From the NCBI GenBank assembly GCA_932521035.1, contig OW051496.1, positions 8,866,001 through 8,930,000 on the forward strand: a DNA stretch of 64,000 bases, read 5' to 3'. A program made the translations under genes and the position numbers. This stretch comes from Oscheius dolichura (Eukaryota > Nematoda > Chromadorea > Rhabditida > Rhabditidae). Position 1 is the stretch's first letter; the number at the start of each line of letters is the position of its first letter. Of this stretch, positions 1 to 10,009 are shown one piece after another. Under the pieces are notes generated by a model that did not search any database, had not been told where the DNA came from, and saw nothing but the letters and a program-made list of their open reading frames with translations.

Positions 1-865
1 GCAAACAAAGCCAGTACTACCATGATAACGAGGTAGAAGAGGCTGGGATTATCCAAGTCGTAGGCTATCAGAGCCATCTCGCTGAAGGTGCCCATCAGAT
101 ATTCCTCATAATGATGTCGCTTGGCATACTTGACCAGTTCGGGATATTCAATCGTCGTTAAGAAGAGGCTGCCGAAGATTACGGAAAAGGAAAAGCCGTT
201 GATCACGAAGAAGTATAATATACCGCTGAAAGATTCTTTCGTGGGACACGGGGGGATTTTCTTTTAGCCATCACAAAACATGAGGGATTTTCTGTTAGCC
301 ACGAGAAAATTGATTCATGTTTTGCTTAGGAACGAAGTCCTGCCACTCTCTACCAAAACCCAAAACATACATTTTGCTTTTAAATATTTCGAGCCAGTCA
401 TTCCGTCCATACATAATCATACACCTGGCGATGCAGCAGTCATTGACGGAGTAAAGGGTAGCCAGCCCGGCGGAAAGAACCAGTCCATACTAGAAATTGA
501 TGGTCTTTAATCTCCTCTTAATAACAATAATAAAATACCGCGATTTTCCCTCCAATAGGTCCAGCATACTGTAAAAGACCGGCTGCGCCTGCCGCGGGGA
601 GAGGGAACAGCAGCACCGGTTGGAAAAGATGTCCAACAATGAAGGAAAAGCACAAATCGGTGGTGGTCATCTTCATGACAAAGTATTTATAGCTCTGCAT
701 TTTGTCGGGAGAGTGTTTCCAGATTATGTAGATCAGAAATATAGTGAATGCCTCGACGGGAATATTGAGAATTGTCATCAGTAGTCGGAAATAGACATCC
801 CCGAAGAGGCGACCAGTCACGGTTTGACTTTGTGAACTTGGGGCTACGGTGGAGGTTAGATTCAT
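1..865 (-). CDS. Serpentine (Srh-like) chemoreceptor, 3' part outside the window
   Basis: Seven-transmembrane receptor of the nematode chemosensory type; members of this class sit in sensory cilia and bind small molecules. Exon 1 starts at the Met at 865 (MNLTSTVAP) and runs to 539. It encodes a first TM followed by a short loop and a second TM, with NIPVEAF and MKMTTTDLCFSF blocks typical of class h. A 49-nt intron (538-490) has GT/AG ends. Exon 2 from 489 encodes the third TM (YGLVLSAGLATLYSV) and a loop with cysteines. Exon 3 from about 225 encodes another TM and the extracellular segment with LTTIEYPELVKY, then runs off the left edge. The next upstream Met at 961 is possible but adds a sequence with no similarity. 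The end of exon 2 is not fixed. Class assignment is from recalled family pattern; membrane topology is visible directly. Confidence 0.6.
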
Positions 866-1875
866 AAATAGAGCATTTGTTCGAAAGTTTTCAGTTTTCA
901 GCTGGAGAAGGATCAGATATTCACGACACACGGTGACATCACAGGAGGGCGTATATGGCACTGATCATCCGATCTTTTCACGATTTTGTTTCCTCGATAT
1001 ATTTGGAATCGTAGTGGAAGTGCCATCCGCAGAGCTTTTGAATCCCTAGTAAAACCAACAAATCAATACAGTGATCCTTCCGTCTCTACAAGATCGAGAA
1101 GATCGGAGAATGGAAGAAGGCCAATCCAGAGGAGATGAAGAGCACCGTTTATCAAGTTATCCAACGACATCTATGTAAATAATAGCCATTGTACAATAAA
1201 AATAGGACATCCCGCAATTACGGCCGCGCACCCATAGTGAGCTCACTATCAACAAGTGTTTTGTCAAAGGACCTCAAGCTTCGGATGAAACTTATCGTCC
1301 AAACCAGCCAAGAGATTAAAAAAATAACGTGCCTGCTGTACAGTCCGTCCAAAAATAATAGGGGCACTCAAACTTTTTACCATTTGCTTTCATTATGAGG
1401 GAAAGAGCAGTCGATTTTGATTCCTCACCGTCGATTACCATACTGGCCAAATTTGGCAACGTTTCTTCTGTTACTTCTCGGGTAATAATAAAAGATTGGA
1501 AAGATTTTTTTATTAAAAATAATAAGAGGGATAATATCGAAGGAACAAGGAACGCAAAACTAAGTTGAAAAATAGAAAACGGGGGCTTGATATTGGGGGG
1601 TACTTGATACAAGGCACGTTAATACGGAGCGGCTAGCGGCAAAAAAGAGGACAGCGGCTACATGTTGGAGTATACGTTCCGCCAGGAAGTAGATCCAACT
1701 TCGATTGCTCCGACGAAAAAGACTGGACTATTAGCACGCTGACCAATTTTCTAATTTTGTTCGCTAACCATTTTCTTAATAATAAATGTGCCTTGTCCTT
1801 ATCAGCTTTCTCTTTCTCGGCCTTGTCCTTCTCGGTTTGTATTGCATTGAATTTGTTCCACAATGTTTCAAGAAA
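866..1875. other. No confident gene
   Basis: Several short open frames on both strands, none with a convincing splice structure. On the plus strand a short coding-like stretch near 1080-1173 (RLYKIEKIGEWKKANPEEMK) is followed by an AATAAA at about 1194, so it may be the 3' exon of a gene I could not assemble. The minus strand at 1633-1863 has a Lys/Glu-rich heptad-like run (EKDKAEKEKADKDKA) but no clear partner exon. Confidence 0.3.
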
Positions 1876-2067
1876 ATGAAGACACCGGCAGGTTACTATA
1901 GCCTGAACAAGGATGTCGTCGACCTGGTTGGTCCCAGCTGAATTTAGCCCTAAACCTGTATTGAATCTGTTTCATTTTTCCCAACAGGACCCCGTCCGGC
2001 TGTGCCCGAACTCGAGAAGGCGATAGGCAGCAGAAAACCGTGGTATAGCCGGTTAGAAAAAGAATAG
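1876..2067 (+). CDS. Possible small two-exon gene, 44 aa, unknown
   Basis: Exon 1 is 1876-1930 (MKTPAGYYSLNKDVVDLV), followed by a 57-nt GT/AG intron (1931-1987, ending CCCAACAG), and exon 2 is 1988-2067 ending in a TAG stop. The splice is in phase and gives a 44-residue basic peptide with EKAIGSRKPWYSR near the end. I do not recognise the family. There may be upstream exons that I could not join. It ends about 130 bp before the convergent lysine-rich gene on the other strand. A chance open frame is a real alternative. Confidence 0.3.
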
Positions 2068-2197
2068 AGCGCAGTGGATGACTTCAACTGCTCCCAAAAG
2101 TCGCTCCGTCAAGAATAAACACGAAAATCCACTAGAAACATGGAAACAAGCAAGTAAGAAGCAGCGACAAGATTCATTTAATCTCACTGTTGTTAAT

Positions 2198-2752
2198 CTA
2201 GGGGTTGGCCGAATCGGTGGCCAGCATGATGCCACAGACGATGGCTCCAATCAGACAGACGACAGAGATCGCCGAGAAGACGAGGCAGAGGATCTTGAAC
2301 ATAGGATTGCCGCGCTTCTTGAAGTGGGCCGTCTTTGGCTTCTTCTTCTTCTTCTCCTTCTTCTTTTTCTTCTCCTTTTTCTTTTTCTTTTTCTTCTTCT
2401 TCTTCTTGTCCTCTTTCCCTCCTCCTGACAAGCTACCCTTGCTCTTCTTGTCCTTCTTCGACTTGGTCAACACGCTGTCCACAGTGCTTTTGGGCGCGCC
2501 GCCACTTTTGCTCTCTTCGGTCGCTGTCTTCTTTTTCGTTTTCGATTTATCAACCAATTCTTGCTTCTCTTCAGCATCGTCGTGGCCCTCTCCCGGTGCC
2601 GGTAGAGCCGGTAGGGGAACAGGAGCATCCGGCACATTCAACTTGGATATGTTCGGCAGCTGGTCGTACACATTTCCCGGCGGAGGCGGCGCAGGTAGAG
2701 GACCGTCACTTGGATTGCTTGGGTTGCTTGGATTGCTAGCACCGCTGGCCAT
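2198..2752 (-). CDS. Pro-rich, poly-Lys protein with C-terminal membrane anchor
   Basis: Single-exon frame; start chosen at the second Met (MASGASNPSNPSNPSDG), because the first (2761) adds only three residues. The order is: a Ser/Asn/Pro low-complexity head; a proline-rich stretch with PLPAPPPPGN; an acidic/Lys linker; a run of almost unbroken lysines interrupted by glutamates; a short basic stretch; then one hydrophobic segment (FKILCLVFSAISVVCLIGAI) close to the C-terminus. This is the layout of a tail-anchored protein with a large cytosolic, strongly basic stalk. The family is unknown. The Lys tract is encoded by CTT/TTC triplet-like DNA on the plus strand (about 2340-2420), a site prone to length change. 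The antisense plus-strand frame over the same bases is a by-product. Confidence 0.6.
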   Translation of the reverse strand: MASGASNPSNPSNPSDGPLPAPPPPGNVYDQLPNISKLNVPDAPVPLPALPAPGEGHDDAEEKQELVDKSKTKKKTATEESKSGGAPKSTVDSVLTKSKKDKKSKGSLSGGGKEDKKKKKKKKKKKEKKKKKEKKKKKPKTAHFKKRGNPMFKILCLVFSAISVVCLIGAIVCGIMLATDSANP

Positions 2753-2798
2753 CAGACACAATGAAACAATGAAATGCCAGAATTTAGAAGAAAATTGA

Positions 2799-3745
2799 CC
2801 GATTTAACCAAATTGAACGCGATGTTACCAGAAGTTTTGACAGGAAAGTGACCGGATTTGTCCAAGCGGTAAATTTTACCCATTATGGAAACAAGAGAAA
2901 CACCTAACAAAAAAAATTGTAATAAATTCCAATTATTGGGTGTAGCAACAAGTGAAACAAGTCAACTAAATCTGTCTGTAAGGAAGGGGAACATTTGTCG
3001 TTTGCACATCTGCCCAAGGGGTGGATAGCTGGATAAAAACGACGAGAAATTATCTCTTGGCTATAAAAAAAAATGGAATATGTTTCCTCAACAAATTTTG
3101 AGCTCCGATTTGGAGAGTAGTCTCAAAAAATCGGGCATTTTTTACTGATTGTGACACGCCGTTTAAAAAAATTCGCGGTTGAGGAAGTGAGGAGGAAGGA
3201 GCCAAAAGAGATTCCTAATCTTTTTTCCGAATTTGGTCATAAGACCTAGGTCATTCGACGGCGGTTGTCGTCGCCTCCTAGCTGAATCTTTTTGAAAATT
3301 CTGGCGCGTCACAGCACTTTACCTTTTTCCATAGCCAGCCGGGTTCGGTCAGCCGGCGGTCAGAATGGCCAAGCTTTTGTTTTGTCAAAGCCAGAGATTT
3401 CGACCAAAACCAGCGGCACAGGGGAGACTCAAACGCCGAGCCTCGACCCAAGCCTAGAACCCTCGCTTCGGCGGCCGCCGGCCGCCGAAGGCGCGGGGTG
3501 AGACTGGAACGCGAGCCCAGGCCCTTGACCACGAGCATAACTGGGTCAACCTAGTCCAGAGAGCGGATGGCTGGATAAAACGACGAGAAATTACGAGAAA
3601 TTATTAAAGTTTGCAAATCTGTAATTTACGTTAGTACCGTCCGACGGCGCCGGCTTCTATAGGGACAAAATCAATAAATATGCCATTCGCTTGGTCCTAA
3701 TAAAGTGGAAACAAACGGGTAGGCTGTATCGTTTCCCTCACCTGT
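2799..3745. other. Gene-free stretch with a GC-rich palindrome
   Basis: AT-rich to mixed sequence with short open frames on both strands in the GC-rich part (3280-3540). The codon content there looks driven by composition and I see no splice structure. It contains the 25-bp palindrome listed separately. Confidence 0.4.
3466..3490. repeat. 25-bp GC-rich perfect palindrome
   Basis: Arms CTTCGGCGGCCG and CGGCCGCCGAAG are exact reverse complements around a single central base. It could extrude as a hairpin. No function is visible. Confidence 0.6.
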
Positions 3746-3748
3746 TGA

Positions 3749-4856
3749 ATGGCTACTTTTCCCTTGCTTAATCCATCACTATGCACGCTACTACAGGAAC
3801 AAATCGTCAAGAAGGTGTTCCTCTTTGTTTCAGTTTAAAACATCATTTCTAGCTGAACTATAGAAACTACTTCCGTCTTCAGCAAACATGCAAGGATATC
3901 GATTTATTAGTCCGAACCAATCGGAATATCAGAGTCTGCATGAAAATCGCATTAAAGATTGACTGTGCCGTAAGGAAGACAGGGGGATTCGAACTCTGTT
4001 TGAAGTCTATGAATATCCTTGTTTTAGGGGAAAGTCTCTATGGGATTCGGATTTCTCAAGTCACGTTAGGTTAGTCGAATTCTTTAGAACATCCATTGGA
4101 AATGGGCTATTACCCATCTTTGATACACCTTATAATTTCCAGAGATTAATGGAAAAAGAGGAGCCTTTAAATACTTCTATGATACGCTGAAACATTATCG
4201 TATAACCTGCAGTGAATTAAAGATGAGAGACGTTAAATTGAGTCAGGAACAATGTGAGGAGATGTTTGATATCCTAAAACCGATAAAAGTCTGTCTGACC
4301 AGTGCAAATGGCCCGGATCTCTTTGAAGCACTGTTTCATTCGAAAACACTGGTACTTTTCCTCCTCATTTATTTATTTCTTCCATTTAAATGTTTAGAAA
4401 AGCGTGAAGATATCTTTTATAAAACTGGATGGTGCCCTGGATAAAGTTCAGAGGCTTCTTTGCTCCTCCAATTTTGAAGAAGTTAGAGTTTCCGTGGCAT
4501 GGCGATCTGATTCACCGACAACTGATACAACTATTTTCAAATTATTGGTTTCAATCCTAGAGGTAAGATTTCAGGAGGCTGGAATCGGATTGAGTGATTT
4601 ATTGATTTTCCAGATCCTTCACTACAGCCCCTTGCCAAATATGCATTTCTTCCATATTATTGGAAAGTTTGCCCATATGGTATTACCACCTATTGGGAGA
4701 TTGCTGGAGCAGTTGGCTGCCTTTCATCCTGTAGTCCAGAAGAAGGAAGAGGAGAAATATCTTTTTTTTAAATGCACTTGTGGCCATAGTGAAGCAAACT
4801 GCGAATTGACCTATACCGTCAACTACATCAGACTACGGTATACGAAATCTGTTTGA
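3749..4856 (+). CDS. F-box-like family protein, copy A (intact, five exons)
   Basis: Best-preserved plus-strand member of a local paralogue family of about 300 aa. Exon 1 (MATFPLLNPSLCTLLQEQIV) and the start of exon 2 (YFRLQQTCKDIDLLVRTNRN) together resemble an F-box: a Phe-Pro-Leu start, hydrophobic helices, then a Cys-Lys motif. F-box proteins bring substrates to SCF ubiquitin ligases through Skp1. Exon 3 carries the family signature EQCEEMFDILKPIKV. Exons 4 and 5 form the presumed substrate-binding half, ending in a Cys-rich strand (FFKCTCGHSEANCELTY). All introns have GT/AG ends, and their positions and phases match copies at 43.5 and 47.5 kb. AATAAA lies at 4890, 34 bp past the stop. The F-box assignment is by pattern; FTH/FBA-type nematode F-box families are the likely relatives. 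Confidence 0.65.
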
Positions 4857-4889
4857 ACTCCGCACTTTTCCTTTTGTTGATAAAACACC

Positions 4890-4895
4890 AATAAA
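4890..4895 (+). promoter_or_regulatory. Polyadenylation signal AATAAA
   Basis: Canonical hexamer 34 bp after the stop of the F-box-like gene at 3749-4856. Confidence 0.5.
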
Positions 4896-4896
4896 C

Positions 4897-5506
4897 GTAT
4901 TTCCCATGCTTTTCGTCTGGTCAAATTGGGAACGCGACAGTGGTTGGTCAACTCGACGAGTAAAGTGACGCGTCGAACCTGTCAACTTGTGGTCAAGACG
5001 GCGTGGCTTGTCCCCCAGTCAGTCTTCCTTTTTCTCTCGGCTACAGCGGTCGACTTCTTCTAACCTACCAGGTCATGTTCTTATTTTCCGTAAATTTTAC
5101 TCTAAAATTGATATAAACCCGCGCCGCGGGTACACTTTTGATCGGAAACTGCCAAGGAGTAACGAGACGGTCAATAGGACAGCGTGGAAGGGAATCCGCC
5201 TCTTCCCGCAGCCGAATCTTTCACTTTTGAGTCAAAGAAGGCGTCCTGACCGGTTCTCTGGAGTCGGAAAAGTCCTCTGTGTCCACAGCGGTGTTTGGAA
5301 CAGCACAGATGGACCCCGGCTTGAAAGAGAATCGGAAGATCTCAATTTATCTTGGCTCAAACATTTCCCGCTTTCTTTCGACTGATATTTTGGTCTAAAA
5401 CTTGCTATTTTGGTCTAAAACGGCAAAGGGAAGGCGGCAAGGAACAGTCAGTCAATTTGTAGCTGCTCTAATTGTTCGTTTATTTTAGAGGCGATGGAAA
5501 GTAAGT
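4897..5506. other. No gene seen
   Basis: One plus-strand open frame of about 130 codons (4987-5385) has no family resemblance and no splice partners. A short direct repeat (TATTTTGGTCTAAAAC twice near 5390-5420) is the only structure noticed. Confidence 0.35.
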
Positions 5507-6134
5507 TTGGGAACAGGAACGAGGCCAACAAGCCAACAGCTCCATTTGACCATGAAGACGATAGAAGAACAAAAGACGAACGGACAAAAGAAGGAATGCC
5601 ACAGGCCCTCCTCATTCTGTGAATTTGGCAAGCTACTGGAGAAGGTTGGCTCTTTTTCAAGTTTAGGCTTCCTATCATACTGTCAAAGAAGTACTGGCCC
5701 GAATGTTTGTTTTGCTTCTTTGTCTGTTCCGAACAGGATTCTCAGATGCATATCTAGCTACCTTGCGCCAGATTTTGGTTTGTTTTCTTCCTGGTTCTGT
5801 TAGGCTTAAATCCGGGTTTTTCGTAACCCTCAACCTAAGGCAGGTAGCTGTAGGAATGCAGTTGAGAATCCTGCTCGAGATCAGTCACAAGGACATGGCA
5901 GTGCCACTCTTTTGAGAATTGTAGTAAAAACATAGCCGTTTGTATCTTAATTCTTTCAGGTCTGCGTTTTACCTTTCGCCAGGACCATCGTCGTCTTTCT
6001 TCTGTCAATGCCAATGGTCGCCTTTCTGCTGATGTGTCTCCGTACGTTTGTTCTTTTTATAAACAGCGCGATAACCCCACGAATACAAATAGCTAGAGTA
6101 GCTCATGAGAGTTTGCTGCCCATTCTTGATTGAA
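5507..6134 (+). CDS. Putative small multi-pass membrane protein
   Basis: The 3' part is well supported. An exon from about 5670 encodes VKEVLARMFVLLLCLFRTGF and a second hydrophobic stretch. A GT/AG intron then joins in phase to an exon reading NAVENPARDQSQGHGSATLL, and another intron (ending TTCTTTCAG at about 5958) joins in phase to FARTIVVFLLSMPMVAFLLM, with a stop at 6134. This gives three to four membrane segments. The 5' end is unresolved: the frame from 5507 would need a 22-nt intron, which is too short, so the true first exon may lie elsewhere. The family is not recognised. It sits between two F-box-like copies on the same strand. Confidence 0.4.
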
Positions 6135-6475
6135 TATTCAACTTGCATACCAGAACGTGCAAAAACTCTAGCCGTACTTCTGAACTGCTTTCAATAATGG
6201 TTGATGATTCTATTTTTTTCAGGCTAGTCTTCCCGTCCTCGTCTCCTACGCCGCCGGAATTTCACGCAGAGCTACGGGCATTTTCTTCTTCAAAGATCAA
6301 AACGGGCAGCTCCTCGCCTTCCGCCCTGATTCATCTGAACCACATCTTTCTCACCGCCTGTCCTTTTTGCCCGTTTTTTGCCCCCTTTTTCTTCCGCGCC
6401 ACAGGCGTAAAAGCCCTGTCGGTGTGCTTCTTTCGTTTGAAATCGTTAGGTTGCGCGGCATGATAGGGTGGAGGA

Positions 6476-7268
6476 ATGCAGATGACCGGATTTGTGTGTA
6501 AAGATCTTTTATGTAAAGATCTGCAGCTGAATCTAGGATTTACCAAAGTTTCTGGTTATGAGAAGTCCTTGGAAATACTAAACCCTGAGAGAGTCGTGCT
6601 ACTCGGTGGACTCGAGGAAGAAATTCCGTCGGACGAGCTTCTTAAATCAAAGCAGCTGGTATAGTCCATTTCCAACAGATATTCCACGAAAACCCTCTCC
6701 GCTACGGGACCAGAAAGCTTTCCAAACTGGCCCCGTAGCGGAGACGCGACGCCAATTTTTAATCAGTAGAATATTCGTTGGAAATGGACTATATAACTTC
6801 ATTCCCTCGTTTTTTTCTTATTTTCAAATGTTAGAAAAAACTCCTTATGTTTGTATACCATGCCGAGGCACTGAATATAGCACAGCGGATTCTTCGAGCT
6901 GCCAATATTGAGAATATAGAAGTCCTCGCGACCAGTGCGCTGGATTCCACTTCATTGAAGATGTTAGATCTATTTTATTCAGTTATATAGGTAAGACTTC
7001 AGCGCCCTTTTCTCCATTTTCCACTTTTCAGTTTCTCCGTTCTGAATCACTCAATGTTCGCAGCTTCCAAATGACAGAACAGTTTCGTGGACAGCCGCCT
7101 TCTTTGGACAAGGTTCTAGAAAGATTTTCCTTCCTGAATCCTACGGTGCAAGAAAACTGGGATGGGCACTTGATTACCTGCCCCCTTGCCAATCGTGGAT
7201 CTTGCGAAATCACCGTCAGGCCGGCAGAAGATGACAGCGAGATTAAGTTACGTTTCTTGAAGAATTGA
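6476..7268 (+). pseudogene. F-box-like family, copy B (5'-truncated, exons 3-5)
   Basis: Aligns with exons 3, 4 and 5 of the intact copies. The signature region reads SGYEKSLEILNPERVVL where copy A has EQCEEMFDILKPIKVCL, and the last exon reads LDKVLERFSFLNPTVQEN. I find no F-box-coding exons 1-2 upstream. The intron after exon 3 (donor at 6659) carries a complete 134-bp MITE. Exon 4 ends in a TAG codon directly before the GTAAG donor (about 6990), exactly where copy A has GAG, so it is either a nonsense mutation or requires a donor 9 nt earlier. Truncation plus the stop favour a pseudogene. The very start also has a small direct duplication (GTAAAGATCT twice). Confidence 0.55.
6660..6793. 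mobile_element. MITE-like palindromic element, complete copy 1
   Basis: Ends are TATAGTCCATTTCCAAC and GTTGGAAATGGACTATA, exact reverse complements over 17 bp, with similarity continuing inward (AGATATTC / GAATATTC). A second inner inverted repeat (CTCCGCTACGGG / CCCGTAGCGGAG) surrounds the centre. No coding capacity. Flanking TA could be the target duplication, as for Tc1/mariner-derived elements. It sits one base after the splice donor of the host intron. Confidence 0.8.
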
Positions 7269-8115
7269 TAACCTCGGCCAGAACTTATATATTCCTTTGT
7301 TAAATAAATCGTTCACGGATCCAGTTCGCTAGCGGGCAATTCTTCTCAATTTCCCCTTCCTTCAATTTGGTTCAATACTCGAAAGTCCCTCGCTTTCAGC
7401 TACCAGAAAGGAACGAAATAGCCGCTCGGTCCCTCGTTTTCCAAGTTAAAAACATTCGCCCCGTCATGCCCATCTGGCGAAAGGTCAGGAAAAGAAAAGA
7501 GAGGGAGAGAGAGCACGTGTTTGGCGCGCGGGGCGAGTCGCTCCGCGCACTTTGTGAGACAAAGAGCCACAGATATATTATATTTTATTGATTAGACTTA
7601 TATTATGACTGATTTAACAATTAAATATATTGAGACAATTTTTGTTAAAATTGTTAAGATCAATTGTTTGAAGGTTCATGTGATGAATGACTTTATTCCT
7701 ATGGGCGATTTCTATCCACGACTTGGCAAGAGCAATGTACCCGGTAATTGGGATTTGGACGGAGAAGACACACAGCAGGCAACACAGGAAGGAAATGATT
7801 CGAAGAGCTGAAAAGTAGTCATTTTTGGAGGTACGGAAGAAGGATTGATTCCCCCGGAGATGTTGATTACGAAGGCTGGTAGCCGCCGACCTCAGCTGCT
7901 CCCGGGTGAACCTTGGGGCATCTGGGCAACGTTAGGGGCAGATTAATCAACCCGGCTGGGGTGAAAAAGGCTAATCTCTCACCTGCTTTAGCCGCGGGCT
8001 GAGTCGCATCAATTTCAAGAATCGAACCCTGAAAACAAACGAGATTATCTTCGACGTAGTCCATCCCATTGGTACTGTAGAAAAGATTCCCCCGGGTAAA
8101 CGTCCAAGATAGCAA
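7269..8115. other. No gene seen
   Basis: Short open frames only. A GA-rich run (7490-7515) precedes a GC-rich imperfect hairpin around GCGCGGGGCGAGTCGCTCCGCGC. Confidence 0.35.
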
Positions 8116-8175
8116 TATAGCCGGTTTCCAACTGATATTCCCGGTATTCTAATTTTTGTTCCGCGCCGTGCCCTA
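8116..8175. mobile_element. Half copy of the MITE-like element (copy 6)
   Basis: TATAGCCGGTTTCCAACTGATATTC matches the left end of the family; no right end is found within 200 bp. Translating across it gives the same spurious peptide (ISVGNRLY) that appears at other copies. Confidence 0.5.
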
Positions 8176-9464
8176 TGATTCATGGATCCTGTAGGAGATG
8201 TGCTCACGTGATTTCCTACGGATATTTTGGATCTTGAGATGTGCCCTTTTAAAGTACAAGTCTATGGACGAATGGATACTGTAGCACTTTACTGTAATCC
8301 CGATTTCTGGCCCCGAATGCCCTTTTCCGTATCAGAATGAGCCCCGAAACGGTCCAAAAGGTCTAAACGACATTCTGTTGTCTTTTCCCAGACACAAAGA
8401 ATAACATACGTATGTTTCATATGATAACAGCAATCGTTGAAAGGTCGCGGAGTGATTTATAGGGCGCGTCTAACCAGTCATCTCTGAATAGAGAGGGGGC
8501 AGCTCTCCTCTTGATATGCCACTATAAAAAGCCACAATTGCAGATACTTGATCAATAGCCCCAGGTAGCGAACGGCCCCTCCCGCCGCTGCCAAATAGAA
8601 AAGTCAGCACAATAGGGCAAGAAGGAGAGGACATGGGAAGCGAAAACCAGGCAAAGGTCATTCCACAATGGGGAAAAGTTCTCCAGATTACTATGTTTCC
8701 CGCAGAGTAAGATCCCCAGTGGTTCAGACATTTATACGGGTTTTTTAAGCTGGCGGGGCCCTTTTTACGGGCGCCAAGATGGTCAGACAGCTGCCTGTCT
8801 AGACAGGACCACCCGGGTGGCTGTTGGGTAATCGTAAAACCTTCGAGCGGCCTTTTGGGCCAGCTTTGTGGAGTCTAGGTCGTCACCGGGCGGGTGATGG
8901 CTCTTTCTAGTAGCGGTTCTCGTGGCATCGATCCAACTCGAGTTGGTAAAGTCAGCCCAACCCCTGCTTCTGGGTCTGAGATGGGGAGCACCAGCGAATC
9001 ACTCCCTTATCCAAGGCCTCGGGACCTTGTTCCGCTTCTCCCAGGAATTTTCCCGGTTGTCCCATTGTTATGGCAGTTAGGTAGCCGTGGATATCCGAGA
9101 AGCCAATTTATGGGTTCAAAGCACGACCGCGCAGCACATCTATGGGGATAGAGAGATAAGGGAGTCCTCCCGGCACTGCCGGGTAATCGTAAACTTTTCA
9201 CCAAGGCTTTCGGCTTTGGCGGGAAGCTTGGAACCCCTTCCGCCAAGAAAATTGCTACAGGAAACGTTTTTCTCAATGAAATGAGTCGTTCCTTGCTGGA
9301 ATTCGTTCCTATTCTCGGCACAAGGCAGGTCGACCCGCCTGGAAGCCTCAATGGGTTACGGTCTGTCCGCAACCCCATAATTTCATCTCCAGGAGAAACT
9401 ATCTCCCCTTCTGAGCCCCGATTGCTCTCTCCCCGTCTTTCCAACTGTTTTCCCAAGGCAAAAC
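8176..9464. other. Mostly non-coding; possible 3' exons of the next minus-strand gene
   Basis: The reading frame of the four-TM gene stays open on the minus strand down to 9007, but after about 9465 the encoded sequence loses hydrophobic segments and looks compositional. Nothing else recognised. Confidence 0.3.
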
Positions 9465-10009
9465 TCACAATATATCTAGCAGCGTCCTGAGGAAAGATTG
9501 TAAAAGCGCCCGTAAGAAAGATGACCATGAGTAGACTGCACAACATGAGGATATAGACAACGGCACCGGGTATGAGCATATAGATACAGTCGGAATAGAT
9601 ACCACAGATGACAAGAGCCATACACAAGCCAATAATTGCCGGAAACCAGAAAAAGATCTAAAAATAAGCCTAAAATTTGAAGAAAACGATTCTCTCAATA
9701 GTTATACCATTTTATAGGTCAATTCCTTGGGATAGACATACTCGTGGCAGACAATTGCAATACCCGCAAAGACGGCAATATGGAGATAGGCTAGAAAGAG
9801 GGTTATCTTCTGAAAGAGAGAATATTGTATAGGGGAGGCGGAGGAAATACCTGGGAACTGGTAGTAATACCACAGACGAGATGTATCCTAGGATCTTTGA
9901 GCTGCTTAAACCAACACATTTTCCACTTCCACTCCAGCTTTTCTATCTTTTCCCCCACTTTGCCTGGAAATAGTAGAATACTTTTTAAGCGGTCAGGGAG
10001 CACAGGCAA
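9465..10009 (-). CDS. M-family four-TM membrane protein M1 (3' end unresolved)
   Basis: The first exon contains the family N-terminus: KDPRIHLVCGITTSSQ, which matches GDPNVLVCCGMTAHAR in M2. A 41-nt intron (GTATTTCC...CTTTCAG, about 9811-9851) joins in phase to KITLFLAYLHIAVFAGIAIV (TM1). A second intron (about 9660-9708) joins to FWFPAIIGLCMALVICGIYS (TM2) and then a long hydrophobic stretch for TM3 (VVYILMLCSLLMVIFLTGAF). The expected fourth TM exon was not found; the listed end is where similarity stops. Start at the Met at 10009 gives a 30-residue basic leader; the internal Met (KMCWFKQL) is an alternative. Function unknown; the layout recalls LAPTM-like or other nematode tetraspan families. 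Confidence 0.5.

Noticed and set aside
1690-1860. LDL-receptor-A-like FDCSDEKDW on the plus strand
   Set aside because: Only one short match, the other cysteines are absent, and no surrounding gene.
2205-2798. Plus-strand frame rich in Phe opposite the Lys-rich gene
   Set aside because: Antisense of the lysine tract; the minus frame has ordered domains and a TM anchor.
6660-6793. Element as an intron-creating introner
   Set aside because: The same intron is present without the element in at least four paralogues.
7867-8207. Two overlapping minus-strand frames
   Set aside because: No motifs or splice structure, and part is the half MITE at 8116.
8894-9490. Plus-strand frames and long extension of M1
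   Set aside because: Pro/Ser-rich, lacking hydrophobic pattern; probably compositional shadows on both strands.
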